Assembly: GCA_001673575.1 (NCBI GenBank)
Contig: LZME01000051.1
Location: 1-64,000 of the forward strand
From: Mycolicibacter heraklionensis
GTDB lineage: Bacteria; Actinomycetota; Actinomycetes; Mycobacteriales; Mycobacteriaceae
Direction: 5' to 3'
Length of the DNA stretch: 64,000 nucleotides
The position numbers and the translations under genes are program-made. The notes under the pieces were generated by a model. The model was not told the DNA's origin, made no database searches, and worked only from the letters and a program-made list of their open reading frames with translations. Shown one piece after another: positions 27,137 to 35,607 of this stretch. Every line of letters begins with the position of its first letter. The stretch's first letter is position 1.

Positions 27137-28441
27137 GTGGACAACCGCGCACCCGCGACACTGTGGCGGTCGGCGCGCGGCCTGCCGGAGTTCCGCAGAC
27201 TGCTGGAACTGCGGGCTGCCAGCCAATTCGGCGACGGCCTGTTCCAAGCCGGGCTGGCCGGGGCGCTGCTGTTCAACCCGGACCGGGCCGCCTCCCCGTG
27301 GGCGATCGCGGGTGCTTTCGCCGTGCTGTTCCTGCCGTATTCGGTGCTGGGGCCGTTCGCCGGCGCGCTGCTGGACCGCTGGGATCGTCGTCAGGTGATG
27401 GTGGTGGCCAACCTCGCCCGGCTGGTGCTGGTGCTCGGGATCGCGGCGCTGCTGGCTGTCGGTGCCGGTGATCTGCCGGTGCTGTGCGCGGCGCTGATCG
27501 CCAACGGGTTCACCCGGTTCATCGCCTCGGGACTGTCGGCGGCGCTGCCGCACGTGGTACCGCGCGAGCAGGTCGTGACGATGAACGCCGTGGCGATCGC
27601 CACCGGTGCGGTGGCCGCCTTTTTGGGCGCCAACTTCATGCTGCTGCCGCGCTGGCTGATCGGCGCCGACGACCGCGGTGCGGCGTCGATCATCGCGGCC
27701 GTCGCTATCCCGGTCGCGATCGCCCTGGTGCTCTCGCTGCGCTTCGAAGCCCACGTGCTCGGTCCGGACGACACCAAGCGGGCGATCCACGGCTCGGTGC
27801 TTTATGCGGTGACGACGGGCTGGATGCACGGCATCCGGACGGTGCGCGACCGGCCTACCGTGGCCGCAACCCTGTCCGGACTGGCCGCGCACCGCATGGC
27901 CTTCGGCATCAACACGCTGGTGGTGCTGGTGCTGGTGCGGCACGTCGGCGAACACACGGTGTCCGGCCTGGGCACCACGGCGTTGTTCGTCGCCTCGGCG
28001 GGCGCCGGGTCATTTCTGGCCACGGTGCTGACCCCGCCGGCGGTGCACCGCTGGGGCCGTTACGCCACCACCAACGGCGCCCTGGCGGCGGCTGCGGTCA
28101 TCCAACTGGCCGCCGTCGGGCTGTACCTACCGGTGCTGGTGTTGTGCGGATTCCTGCTCGGAGTCGCCGGGCAGATGGTCAAGCTCTGCGCCGACACCGC
28201 CATGCAGATCGACGTCGACGACGCCTTACGTGGACACGTCTTTGCGGTACAGGATTCGCTGTTCTGGGTGTCATTCATCGTCGCTGTGGCCGGCGCCGCG
28301 GCGCTGATTCCCCCCGACGGGCAGGCGCCGTCGCTGATTGTGGCCGGCACCCTGCTGTACCTGGTCGGTTTGGCCGGTCACGCGTTCATCGGACGGCGGC
28401 GCGAACCGGTGGGCCTAAAGTACGGGCATGGCCGAAACTGA
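27137..28441 (+). CDS. MFS transporter (Rv0037c-like)
   Basis: This integral membrane protein of about 434 residues is of the major facilitator superfamily with about 12 helices. The loop between helices 2 and 3 reads [13 protein letters not shown], the usual MFS motif A variant. The substrate is unknown. The GTG at 27137 has AGAGG 7 bases upstream, and the adjacent GTG at 27134 is equally possible. It is divergent from the YqgE gene and ends 14 bp past the start of the next gene. Confidence 0.88.
   Translation: MDNRAPATLWRSARGLPEFRRLLELRAASQFGDGLFQAGLAGALLFNPDRAASPWAIAGAFAVLFLPYSVLGPFAGALLDRWDRRQVMVVANLARLVLVLGIAALLAVGAGDLPVLCAALIANGFTRFIASGLSAALPHVVPREQVVTMNAVAIATGAVAAFLGANFMLLPRWLIGADDRGAASIIAAVAIPVAIALVLSLRFEAHVLGPDDTKRAIHGSVLYAVTTGWMHGIRTVRDRPTVAATLSGLAAHRMAFGINTLVVLVLVRHVGEHTVSGLGTTALFVASAGAGSFLATVLTPPAVHRWGRYATTNGALAAAAVIQLAAVGLYLPVLVLCGFLLGVAGQMVKLCADTAMQIDVDDALRGHVFAVQDSLFWVSFIVAVAGAAALIPPDGQAPSLIVAGTLLYLVGLAGHAFIGRRREPVGLKYGHGRN
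28416..28421 (+). promoter_or_regulatory. -10 element for leaderless start of the TIGR03084-like gene
   Basis: TAAAGT, inside the end of the MFS gene, is followed by exactly 6 bases and then the ATG at 28428. Confidence 0.6.
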
Positions 28442-29201
28442 ATCGATCGTCGCCGATCTGAGCGCGGAAAGTGACGAGCTCGACGCCCTGGTGGCCCCGC
28501 TTGCCGACAGTCAGTGGGGCACGCCCACGCCGGCGGCGGGCTGGTCGATCGCCCATCAGATCGCGCATCTGCTGTGGACCGATCGGGTGTCGCTGACCGC
28601 CATTACCGACGAGGCGGGTTTTGCTGCCGCACTGGCCGACGCGATGAAAGATCCGGCCGGATTCGTCGACGCCGCCGCCGACGAGCTGTCCCAGCTGCCG
28701 CCGGCCGAGCTGTTGGCCGACTGGCGCTCCACCCGCGCGAAACTGCACCAGGAGCTGCTCGGTGTGGCTGACGGTCGCAAGTTGCCGTGGTTCGGCCCGC
28801 CGATGAGCGCGGCCTCGATGGCCACTGCTCGACTGATGGAGACTTGGGCGCACGGCCTGGACGTGGCCGATGCACTTGGGGTGCGCCGGCGCCCCACAGC
28901 GCGGTTGCGGTCGATTGCCCACCTGGGGGTGCGGACCCGGGACTTCGCCTTCACCGTGCACAACCTGACCCCGCCGGCCGAACCGTTTCACGTGGAACTT
29001 CACGCTCCCGAGGGCGGAGTGTGGGCATGGGGCCCGGTGAACGCCGCCCAGCGGGTGACCGGAACCGCCGAGGACTTCTGCTTTTTGGTGACGCAGCGGC
29101 GTGCGCTGGCAGACCTGGACATCACCGCCCACGGCGACGACGCGCAGCGTTGGTTGGAGATCGCCCAAGCCTTCGCGGGGCCGCCCGGCCGGGGGCGCTG
29201 A
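28428..29201 (+). CDS. TIGR03084/DinB-like metal-binding protein (Rv0036c-like)
   Basis: This 257-residue protein has an N-terminal four-helix DinB/mycothiol-dependent maleylpyruvate isomerase-like fold. Candidate metal-binding His residues are in [14 protein letters not shown] (two) and [12 protein letters not shown] (one). A C-terminal domain of about 100 residues follows. This matches the mycobacterial TIGR03084 family and Rv0036c. Its start overlaps the end of the MFS gene. The enzymatic activity is unknown. The last codons (PPGRGR and stop) are part of a 27-bp direct repeat. Confidence 0.88.
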   Translation: MAETESIVADLSAESDELDALVAPLADSQWGTPTPAAGWSIAHQIAHLLWTDRVSLTAITDEAGFAAALADAMKDPAGFVDAAADELSQLPPAELLADWRSTRAKLHQELLGVADGRKLPWFGPPMSAASMATARLMETWAHGLDVADALGVRRRPTARLRSIAHLGVRTRDFAFTVHNLTPPAEPFHVELHAPEGGVWAWGPVNAAQRVTGTAEDFCFLVTQRRALADLDITAHGDDAQRWLEIAQAFAGPPGRGR

Positions 29202-29263
29202 GCGCGTCAGCGCGAAGCGAGACCCGGCCGCATCAGCCCGGCCGGGGGCGCTGAGCGCGTCAG
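29184..29263. repeat. 27-bp perfect direct repeat (29184-29210 and 29237-29263)
   Basis: The two copies are identical over 27 bases and begin 53 bases apart. Copy 1 covers the stop of the TIGR03084-like gene; copy 2 covers the stop codon of the convergent PE-PPE-like gene. The layout resembles a short mycobacterial minisatellite, and it lies at the synteny junction of the window. Confidence 0.85.
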
Positions 29264-30132
29264 AACCAGGCCAGGACTCCGCCGATGATCATGTCGAGCG
29301 AATTCAGCAAGGCCTGGAACATGTTCACGTTGGCGGAGTCGATCATGTGGTACGTCGCGTTTCCGATCACCTCATCGGTCGCGCTGGCGATCTCCGCCGG
29401 AGTCAGGCCCAGGTATGCGAGGTGGTCGCTGAACATGCCGACCATCTGCTGGCCATTATCCCAGTTCGCGAAGCCGTCGCTGGAGAGGGAGTAGACGTCT
29501 GTCGTGTACAGATCACTCGGGGTCACCAGGCCGATGACCGAGTCAATGTGCATCATCGCGGCGAACTGATAGACCATGTTGATCACGTCGTCATGCCACG
29601 ACTCCGGTATCCCTTGCAGCAACGTCGCCATGAATCCGCTCAGGAATCCGCCGTCCGCGGCACTGTCACCCACCATCACGAAATGCAGTGCGTCCAAAGG
29701 CATGTCGGGATACTGCTGATGAAGTTGTTCTGCAGCCAGCCCCGCCGCGACATTGGACTGCGAGTAACCGAAGATGTACAGCGGGTCTTCGGAACTGAAC
29801 GCGCCGTCGCTCCATCGCTGTGCGACCGCGTCAATCAGAATCTGGGTGGCCCCGCTGATGCTGGCGTTCAGATCGTTGGTTTCGGGCACCTGTAGAAACG
29901 TCGCCGTTCCGTCGGGGTCGAACCCGTTCGGCACCAGGTACAGGTCTTTGCTCAGGTCGAGCCAATCCTGGTTCATCGCCGGGATCATGACCAGGGCTTC
30001 TGCGGCCAGGCCGTAATCGAGGATCCGGCGATCACCAGCCGCGGCGAGGCCCGCGCCACTGGCCGCTCCGATCACCGTCGGGGCGGCCACCAGCGGTGCC
30101 CCCAGGAGGGCGCCCACCCACATCTTCATCAT
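29260..30132 (-). CDS. PE-PPE-domain serine hydrolase without a PE or PPE head
   Basis: This 290-residue protein has a hydrophobic N-terminus (MMKMWVGALLGAPLVAAPTVIG) that may be a signal peptide. An alpha/beta hydrolase domain of the PE-PPE type follows. The nucleophile elbow is FGYSQSN at about residue 128 of the mature region. DALHFVMVGD, IDSVIGLVTPSDLYTTDVYSL and SDHLAYLGLTPAEI are typical of this family in mycobacteria. Such proteins are esterases or lipases attached to PE/PPE or secreted alone. The start is the first of two adjacent ATG codons (30132, 30129). No close M. tuberculosis counterpart sits at this position. Confidence 0.82.
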   Translation of the reverse strand: MMKMWVGALLGAPLVAAPTVIGAASGAGLAAAGDRRILDYGLAAEALVMIPAMNQDWLDLSKDLYLVPNGFDPDGTATFLQVPETNDLNASISGATQILIDAVAQRWSDGAFSSEDPLYIFGYSQSNVAAGLAAEQLHQQYPDMPLDALHFVMVGDSAADGGFLSGFMATLLQGIPESWHDDVINMVYQFAAMMHIDSVIGLVTPSDLYTTDVYSLSSDGFANWDNGQQMVGMFSDHLAYLGLTPAEIASATDEVIGNATYHMIDSANVNMFQALLNSLDMIIGGVLAWF

Positions 30133-30229
30133 TGGTGCCCCCCGTGGGTTTCCTACCCGAGGCAAAGATGTCGCCGGGTTCAGTATCTCCGGCTTCGCCG
30201 TTCTTCGATACCCCTCGATGTCTGGCAGT

Positions 30230-30760
30230 TCACAAGACGGTGGCACCATCGGCGGCGCCGTCACCATCGGCGTCGGTGAGCTTGACGTTCCACCGCCCGT
30301 CGCCGTCGGTGTCGACGTAGGCCGCGCCATAGCGGCCCGCCTCACTGCCGATCAGCACCCGATCAGCCCGCCCGTCGCCGTCGGAGTCCAGCAGCCGGTC
30401 GTTGACCCGCCCGTCGCCGTCGAAATCCACCAGCGGACCGCCGGTGTGCTCGACGTCGTCGAGACCCAGCCAGCGCAGCCCGCCCGATCGATCTGCTGAG
30501 CCCGCCATGGCACCGTGTCCCCAGGTGCCGGAGCCGTCGTCGATGAAGGAGGCCTCCGGGGTGCCATCGTCGTCGAGGTCCAGCAGCAGATGATCGGCCA
30601 CGCCGTCCCCGTCAAGATCCACCAGCGCGTCGTCGCGCAGTCCGTCGCCGTCGAAATCGAGGCTGATGGCGTCGGCCACCCCGTCCCCGTCCAGATCCAA
30701 GTCCGCAGCGCCCGTCCACATCGTGGCCGCGCCCTCACCATCGCCCAGGCAGTAGTCCAT
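30230..30760 (-). CDS. Protein built of DxDxDG calcium-binding-like repeats
   Basis: This 176-residue acidic protein has about seven D-x-D-G-D-G loops (for example DLDGDGVAD, DFDGDGLRD, DSDGDGRAD, DTDGDGRWN) that look like calcium-binding EF-hand or thrombospondin type 3 loops. There is no signal peptide in the called frame. It begins MDYCLGDGEGAATMW. It lies 25 bp downstream of pcnA on the same strand. Related mycobacterial proteins carry non-committal names (I recall DUF6802, uncertain). Calcium binding is inferred from the motif only. Confidence 0.78.
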   Translation of the reverse strand: MDYCLGDGEGAATMWTGAADLDLDGDGVADAISLDFDGDGLRDDALVDLDGDGVADHLLLDLDDDGTPEASFIDDGSGTWGHGAMAGSADRSGGLRWLGLDDVEHTGGPLVDFDGDGRVNDRLLDSDGDGRADRVLIGSEAGRYGAAYVDTDGDGRWNVKLTDADGDGAADGATVL

Positions 30761-30785
30761 ACCCTGCTCAGACGCGCAGATCCCG

Positions 30786-32228
30786 CTAGCGGTTCCCCTG
30801 GTTCTGCCACCACGACAGCAACTCGGCCGTCGCCTCCTCGCGCGTCAGCGGCCCGCGCTCCAGGCGCAGCTCCTTGAGATAGCTCCATGCGCGGCCCACC
30901 TGCGGACCCGCCGGGATATCGAGCAGCGCCATGATCTCGTTGCCGTCGAGGTCCGGGCGCACCCGCTGCAGGTCTTCCTGCTCGGCCAGAACTGCGATCC
31001 GCTCTTCGAGCTGGTCGTAGCTGGCCTGCAGACGCGCCGCGCGCCGCTTGTTGCGGGTGGTGCAGTCCGCCCGCACCAGCTTGTGCAGCCGTGCCAGCAG
31101 CGGTCCCGCGTCGGTGACGTAGCGCCGCACCGCCGAGTCGGTCCACTTGCCGTCGCCGTAACCGTGGAATCGCAGGTGCAGGTAGACCAGCTGGGACACG
31201 TCGTCGACCATCTGCTTGGAGTAGCGCAGCGCGCGCAATCGTTTCCGGGCCATCTTCGCGCCCACCACCTCGTGGTGGTGGAAGCTCACGCCTCCGTCGG
31301 TTTCGTGCCGGCGGGTGGCGGGCTTGCCGATGTCGTGCAGCAACGCCGCCCAACGCAGGACCAGGTCGGGGCCGTCATCCTCCAGGTCGATCGCCTGACG
31401 CAGCACGGTCAACGAATGCTGGTAGACGTCCTTGTGCTGGTGATGCTCGTCGATCGCCATCCGCATGCCGCCCACCTCGGGCAGCACCACATCGCCCATC
31501 CCGGTGGCCACCATCAGATCCAGGCCGGCTACCGGGTCGGCGCCCACCAGCAGCTTGTCCAATTCGGCGGCCACGCGTTCCGCGGTGATGCGAGCGAGCT
31601 CTGGTGCCATGTCCTCGATCGCGGCACGCACCCGCGGGGCCACCGTGAAGCCGAGCTGCGAAACGAACCGGGCGGCGCGCAACATCCGGAGCGGGTCGTC
31701 GCCGAAGGAAACCTGGGGTGCGGTCGGTGTGTCGAGCACACCCTCCCGCAACGCCGCCAGCCCGCCGAGCGGGTCGAGGAACTCCCCCGGCCCGGCCGCG
31801 GTGATGCGGACCGCCATCGCGTTGGCGGTGAAGTCGCGGCGCACCAGGTCCTCGTCGAGCGAATCCCCGAAGCGCACTTCGGGATTGCGGGACACCTGGT
31901 CATACTTGTCGGCCCGGAAGGTGGTGATCTCCACGCGTTGCCCGACCAGCGTTGCACCCACCGTGCCGAACTCGATGCCGGTGTCCCACATCGCTTCGGT
32001 GCGGCCCCGCAGAATGCGCTGCACCTGCTCGGGGCGCGCGTCGGTGGTGAAATCCAGATCCGGGCTCGGCCGGCCCAACAGCGCGTCGCGGACCGATCCG
32101 CCGACCAGGTAGATCTCCTGGCCGGCTTCGGAGAACATCGCGCCGAGGCTGCGCAGCAATTCGGCGTGCCGATTCAGCGCGACGGCCGCCGTGGTCAGCA
32201 GGTCAGCGTCTTGATGGGCTTCAGGCAC
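30786..32228 (-). CDS. pcnA: CCA tRNA nucleotidyltransferase (Rv3907c-like)
   Basis: This 480-residue enzyme adds or repairs the CCA end of tRNA. The nucleotidyltransferase head has the motifs GGSVRDALLGR and LDFTTDARP. After the neck region an HD domain is visible (LLHDIGKPATR; HHHEVVGAKMARKRL). The GTG at 32228 follows a possible -10 box, TAAGCT at 32237-32242 on the minus strand, 8 bases away. It is divergent from mutT4 across 260 bp that contain a 39-bp direct repeat. In M. tuberculosis pcnA also begins the cluster leading to cwlM. Confidence 0.95.
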   Translation of the reverse strand: MPEAHQDADLLTTAAVALNRHAELLRSLGAMFSEAGQEIYLVGGSVRDALLGRPSPDLDFTTDARPEQVQRILRGRTEAMWDTGIEFGTVGATLVGQRVEITTFRADKYDQVSRNPEVRFGDSLDEDLVRRDFTANAMAVRITAAGPGEFLDPLGGLAALREGVLDTPTAPQVSFGDDPLRMLRAARFVSQLGFTVAPRVRAAIEDMAPELARITAERVAAELDKLLVGADPVAGLDLMVATGMGDVVLPEVGGMRMAIDEHHQHKDVYQHSLTVLRQAIDLEDDGPDLVLRWAALLHDIGKPATRRHETDGGVSFHHHEVVGAKMARKRLRALRYSKQMVDDVSQLVYLHLRFHGYGDGKWTDSAVRRYVTDAGPLLARLHKLVRADCTTRNKRRAARLQASYDQLEERIAVLAEQEDLQRVRPDLDGNEIMALLDIPAGPQVGRAWSYLKELRLERGPLTREEATAELLSWWQNQGNR

Positions 32229-32242
32229 GTTCGATGAGCTTA

Positions 32243-32336
32243 GCGGTGGTCGCGAGGACGGCGAAGCCGGGCGAAGCGGGCCACCGCCACCAGCACCGCG
32301 GTGGTCGCGAGGACGGCGAAGCCGGGCGAAGCGGGC
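32243..32336. repeat. 39-bp perfect direct repeat in the pcnA-mutT4 gap (32243-32281, 32298-32336)
   Basis: The two 39-base copies are identical and begin 55 bases apart. The core CGGCGAAGCCGGGCGAAGCG recurs in weaker form at 38990-39013 after murJ and at 63936-63961 near the window end. I see no ORF or tRNA in this gap. Confidence 0.85.
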
Positions 32337-32475
32337 TGTCTCGCGCCGAGTGTGCGGTTTCGTAGGTTTTTCGCGGGGCGCGCCAACTATTCCGCACTCT
32401 CGGCGGACGCAACACGGCGGAACCGGGCCCCGCGGGTCACCGGCGAGGGAGGCAGGTCGGGCCGAGCGTGCCAGC

Positions 32476-32481
32476 TACTAT
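32476..32481 (+). promoter_or_regulatory. -10 element for mutT4 (near-leaderless)
   Basis: TACTAT ends 7 bases before the GTG at 32489, which supports that codon as the start. There is no Shine-Dalgarno sequence. Confidence 0.5.
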
Positions 32482-32488
32482 CGCATGG

Positions 32489-33253
32489 GTGTCGGCCGAC
32501 GGCGGAGAAGCCAATTCGGGACGGCGCCGCAGGCGGCGTCGTGGTCGACGCACGTCTGGTCCGAAAATCAACCACGCCGAATCCCCGGCCACCGAGGCCA
32601 GCCCCAGCCCGAGCGCGGCTCCTTCGCGGGCGGCCCAGCGGCGGCCCCGCACCGCGCGGCACGGGCCGGATCGGTTGCGCACCGTGCACGAGACCTCCGC
32701 GGGTGGGCTGGTCGTGGACGGCATCGACGGCCCGCGCGAAGAGCAGGTCGCGGCCCTGATCGGTCGGGTCGACCGGCGGGGCCGGATGCTGTGGTCACTG
32801 CCCAAAGGACATATCGAAGTCGGTGAGACCGCCGAGCAGACCGCGATCCGCGAGGTCGCCGAAGAAACCGGCGTGCAGGGCAGCGTGCTGGCTGCGCTGG
32901 GCAGCATCGACTACTGGTTCGTCACCGATGGTCGCCGGGTGCACAAGACCGTGCACCACTATCTAATGCGGTTCTCCAGTGGAGAGCTGTGCGACGACGA
33001 TGTTGAGGTCGCCGAAGTGGCGTGGGTGCCGATCCGGGAGCTGCCGTCCCGCTTGGCGTACGCCGACGAGCGACGGTTGGCACTGGTCGCCGACGAGTTG
33101 ATCGACCGGTTGCAGGCCGACGGCCCGGCCGCCCTGCCGCCCCTACCGGTGACCGCACCCTGGCGACGCCAGCAGACGCATTCGCGCGCCCGCCGTACTC
33201 GCGCAGGCGAGAACTCGCCGGACCCGAAGAACGGTCGCAGGCTGGACCCGTGA
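32489..33253 (+). CDS. mutT4: MutT4 Nudix hydrolase
   Basis: This 254-residue protein has a basic, disordered N-terminus ([10 protein letters not shown]) of about 60 residues and a Nudix domain. The Nudix box is complete: [20 protein letters not shown] followed by TGV. The C-terminal tail is basic and Pro-rich. M. tuberculosis MutT4 (Rv3908) is implicated in sanitising oxidised or diadenosine nucleotides. Its stop overlaps the GTG of the next gene (GTGA). It starts the mutT4-Rv3909-murJ operon. Confidence 0.93.
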   Translation: MSADGGEANSGRRRRRRRGRRTSGPKINHAESPATEASPSPSAAPSRAAQRRPRTARHGPDRLRTVHETSAGGLVVDGIDGPREEQVAALIGRVDRRGRMLWSLPKGHIEVGETAEQTAIREVAEETGVQGSVLAALGSIDYWFVTDGRRVHKTVHHYLMRFSSGELCDDDVEVAEVAWVPIRELPSRLAYADERRLALVADELIDRLQADGPAALPPLPVTAPWRRQQTHSRARRTRAGENSPDPKNGRRLDP

Positions 33254-35607
33254 CCCGCACGCGACGAAGCGGTGGGGGTCCCTCGCCGAGGCGGTTGGCG
33301 GCCCTCCCGGCGGTGGTGGCCGCCCTCCTGATGACCCTCGGCACGGCGCTCGGCGGCGCCGCCCCGCACGCTCCCGCCGGTGAACCCGATGTGGCGCCGT
33401 TCGTCCAGATCCGCATCGACCGCGTCACCCCGGAGGTCGTCACCACCTCCAGCGTCCCGGTCGTCACGGTCGCCGGCACGGTGAGCAATGTGGGCGACCG
33501 CCCGGTCCGCGATGTGATGGTGCGCCTCGAACAGGCCGGCGCGGTCGCCTCCTCTGCCGGGCTGCGCACCAACCTCAGCGGAGCCAACGACCAGTACCGC
33601 GCGGTAGGCACGTTCAGCACGGTGGCCGCCGAGCTGCAGCGCGGTCAGGAAGCCCGCTTCACGCTGTCGGCGCCGCTGCGCTCGGCGAGCCAGCCGGCCT
33701 TGAACATTGACCACCCCGGCATCTATCCGGTGCTGGTCAACGTCAACGGCACACCCGACTACGGTGAGCCGACCCGGCTCGACGACGCCCGCTTCCTGCT
33801 CCCGGTGACCGGCCTGCCCAAGCCCGACGCGGACTCCGAACTTTCCGCCGGCGCCGTCGCACCCGACATCTCCCAGCCGGTGCGGCTCACCATGTTCTGG
33901 CCGCTGGCCGATCGGCCCCGGCTGACCCCCGGCGCGCCCGGCGGCACCCTGCCGGTTCGGCTCACCGACGACGACCTGGCCACCTCGCTGGCCCCCGGCG
34001 GGCGCCTTGATGCGCTGCTGTCCGCCGCCGAATTCGCCACCAGCCCCGCTGTCGACGCCAACGGCGTGGTCAACCAAGCTCTGTGCCTGGCCGTCGACCC
34101 CGACCTGGTGGTCACCGTCAACGCGATGACCAACGGCTACGTCGTCGCCGACTCCCCCGAGAGTGCTACCTCGCATCCGGGCACCGGCCGCGACGCAGCG
34201 CGGACCTGGCTGGAACGGCTGCGGCGGTTGGCACAGCACACCTGCGTCACGGCGACCCCTTACGCGCAGACCGACCTGGACGCACTCGCGCGGGTGGGCG
34301 ACGGGCGGCTCGACGAGATCGCGCTGCACAAACCCGCCGACATCGTCGACCGCATCCTCGAGGTGAGCTCGACCCGTGGTGTGATCCTGCTCGGCGATGG
34401 ACGGCTCACGGCCGGCGCCGCGGACCTGATCAGTGCCCAGGGCGGCGCGGTGGTGATCACCGCCGGCGACTGTGCCGCGCAGGACTCCGCCTCCGGCGCC
34501 TCGGCCACCGCCGACGTCACCCCGCGGCGGGTGTCCCCACAGCTGGTGGCCATGCCCTATGACCCCGCCGTCGGCGCCGCGCTTGCGGCGATGGGCACCG
34601 ATCCGGTCGCGCCCAGCTACCAGGACTCCTCATTGGCCGTCCGGCTTCGTCACGACTCGGCGTTGGCCCGTCGCCAGGACGCCCTGGGCTCCATGTTGTG
34701 GCGCGGACTGGAATCCCCGGAGAGCCCAGGCGCGCTACGCGACGAGATTCTGATGCCGCCGGCGTACTGGAAGCCCCGCGCCGACGACGCCCAGGCCGTG
34801 CTGACCACCTTGGCCACCGCGCTGCGCTCCGGGCTGGCCGTGGCCCGGCCACTGACTGCGGTGATCGCCGAAGCGCGCAACGTGACAGCCCTGCCCGAGC
34901 ATCCGCTGCCGACCCAACAGCCGGCAGGCGGTTTCAGCCCGGACGTCATCGGCGCGGTAGCCAACGACATCAGCCGGCTGTCGGGCTTGACCTCGGCGTT
35001 GACCACCGACGCCCGCACCGGCCTGACCGGTGACCAGTACACCGCGCCGCTCGCCGAAGGGATGCTGCGCGCGCTGACCCAGTCCGAGCCGGTCGATGTC
35101 CGCAACGGCCTGGCAGCGCAGCGCCTGGCGATCATCGGCGACACCGTCAACGACCTGATCGGCGCGGTCACCATCGTCAACCCCGCCGACTCCTACACGC
35201 TGGCCACCGAGCACAGCCCGCTGCCGCTGGCGCTGCGCAACGACCTGGCGGTACCGATCCGGGTGCGGCTGCACGTCGACGCCCCACCCGGAATGACGGT
35301 GACCGATGTCGGGGAGTTGGAGTTGCCGCCGGGGTATCTGCCGCTGCGGGTTCCCGTCGAGGTACGCGTCAACCAGCACTTCGTCGTCGACGCCGCGCTG
35401 CAAACCCCCGAGGGCCTGCCACTGGGAGAATCCGTCCGATTGTCGGTGCATTCCAACGCCTACGGCATGGTGCTGTTCTTGATCACCATGACCGCAGCGG
35501 CGGCCCTGACGGTACTGATCGGCCGCCGGCTCTGGCACCGCTTCCGCGGCCAGCCGGACCGGGCCGACCTGCCCGCGCCCCCAACGAACCCGGGGGCGGA
35601 CCGGTGA
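33250..35607 (+). CDS. Rv3909-like exported membrane-anchored protein (DUF6049-type)
   Basis: This 785-residue protein starts with a signal-like helix ([21 protein letters not shown]) and has a large extracytoplasmic region. Its beta-sandwich first part ([20 protein letters not shown]) precedes the rest, and it ends with a membrane helix ([19 protein letters not shown]) and a basic tail. It overlaps both neighbours by GTGA, so it is translationally coupled to mutT4 and murJ. Rv3909 is required for normal growth in M. tuberculosis as far as I recall. A role with MurJ in envelope synthesis is inferred from the operon. Confidence 0.88.
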   Translation: MTRTRRSGGGPSPRRLAALPAVVAALLMTLGTALGGAAPHAPAGEPDVAPFVQIRIDRVTPEVVTTSSVPVVTVAGTVSNVGDRPVRDVMVRLEQAGAVASSAGLRTNLSGANDQYRAVGTFSTVAAELQRGQEARFTLSAPLRSASQPALNIDHPGIYPVLVNVNGTPDYGEPTRLDDARFLLPVTGLPKPDADSELSAGAVAPDISQPVRLTMFWPLADRPRLTPGAPGGTLPVRLTDDDLATSLAPGGRLDALLSAAEFATSPAVDANGVVNQALCLAVDPDLVVTVNAMTNGYVVADSPESATSHPGTGRDAARTWLERLRRLAQHTCVTATPYAQTDLDALARVGDGRLDEIALHKPADIVDRILEVSSTRGVILLGDGRLTAGAADLISAQGGAVVITAGDCAAQDSASGASATADVTPRRVSPQLVAMPYDPAVGAALAAMGTDPVAPSYQDSSLAVRLRHDSALARRQDALGSMLWRGLESPESPGALRDEILMPPAYWKPRADDAQAVLTTLATALRSGLAVARPLTAVIAEARNVTALPEHPLPTQQPAGGFSPDVIGAVANDISRLSGLTSALTTDARTGLTGDQYTAPLAEGMLRALTQSEPVDVRNGLAAQRLAIIGDTVNDLIGAVTIVNPADSYTLATEHSPLPLALRNDLAVPIRVRLHVDAPPGMTVTDVGELELPPGYLPLRVPVEVRVNQHFVVDAALQTPEGLPLGESVRLSVHSNAYGMVLFLITMTAAAALTVLIGRRLWHRFRGQPDRADLPAPPTNPGADR

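Noticed and set aside
29200..30800. Insertion sequence at the synteny junction
   Set aside because: No transposase, terminal inverted repeats or target duplication could be found; only a short direct repeat is present.
29184..32336. Direct repeats as a CRISPR array
   Set aside because: Each locus has only two copies at separate places, the repeats overlap gene ends, spacers are not unique and no cas gene is present.
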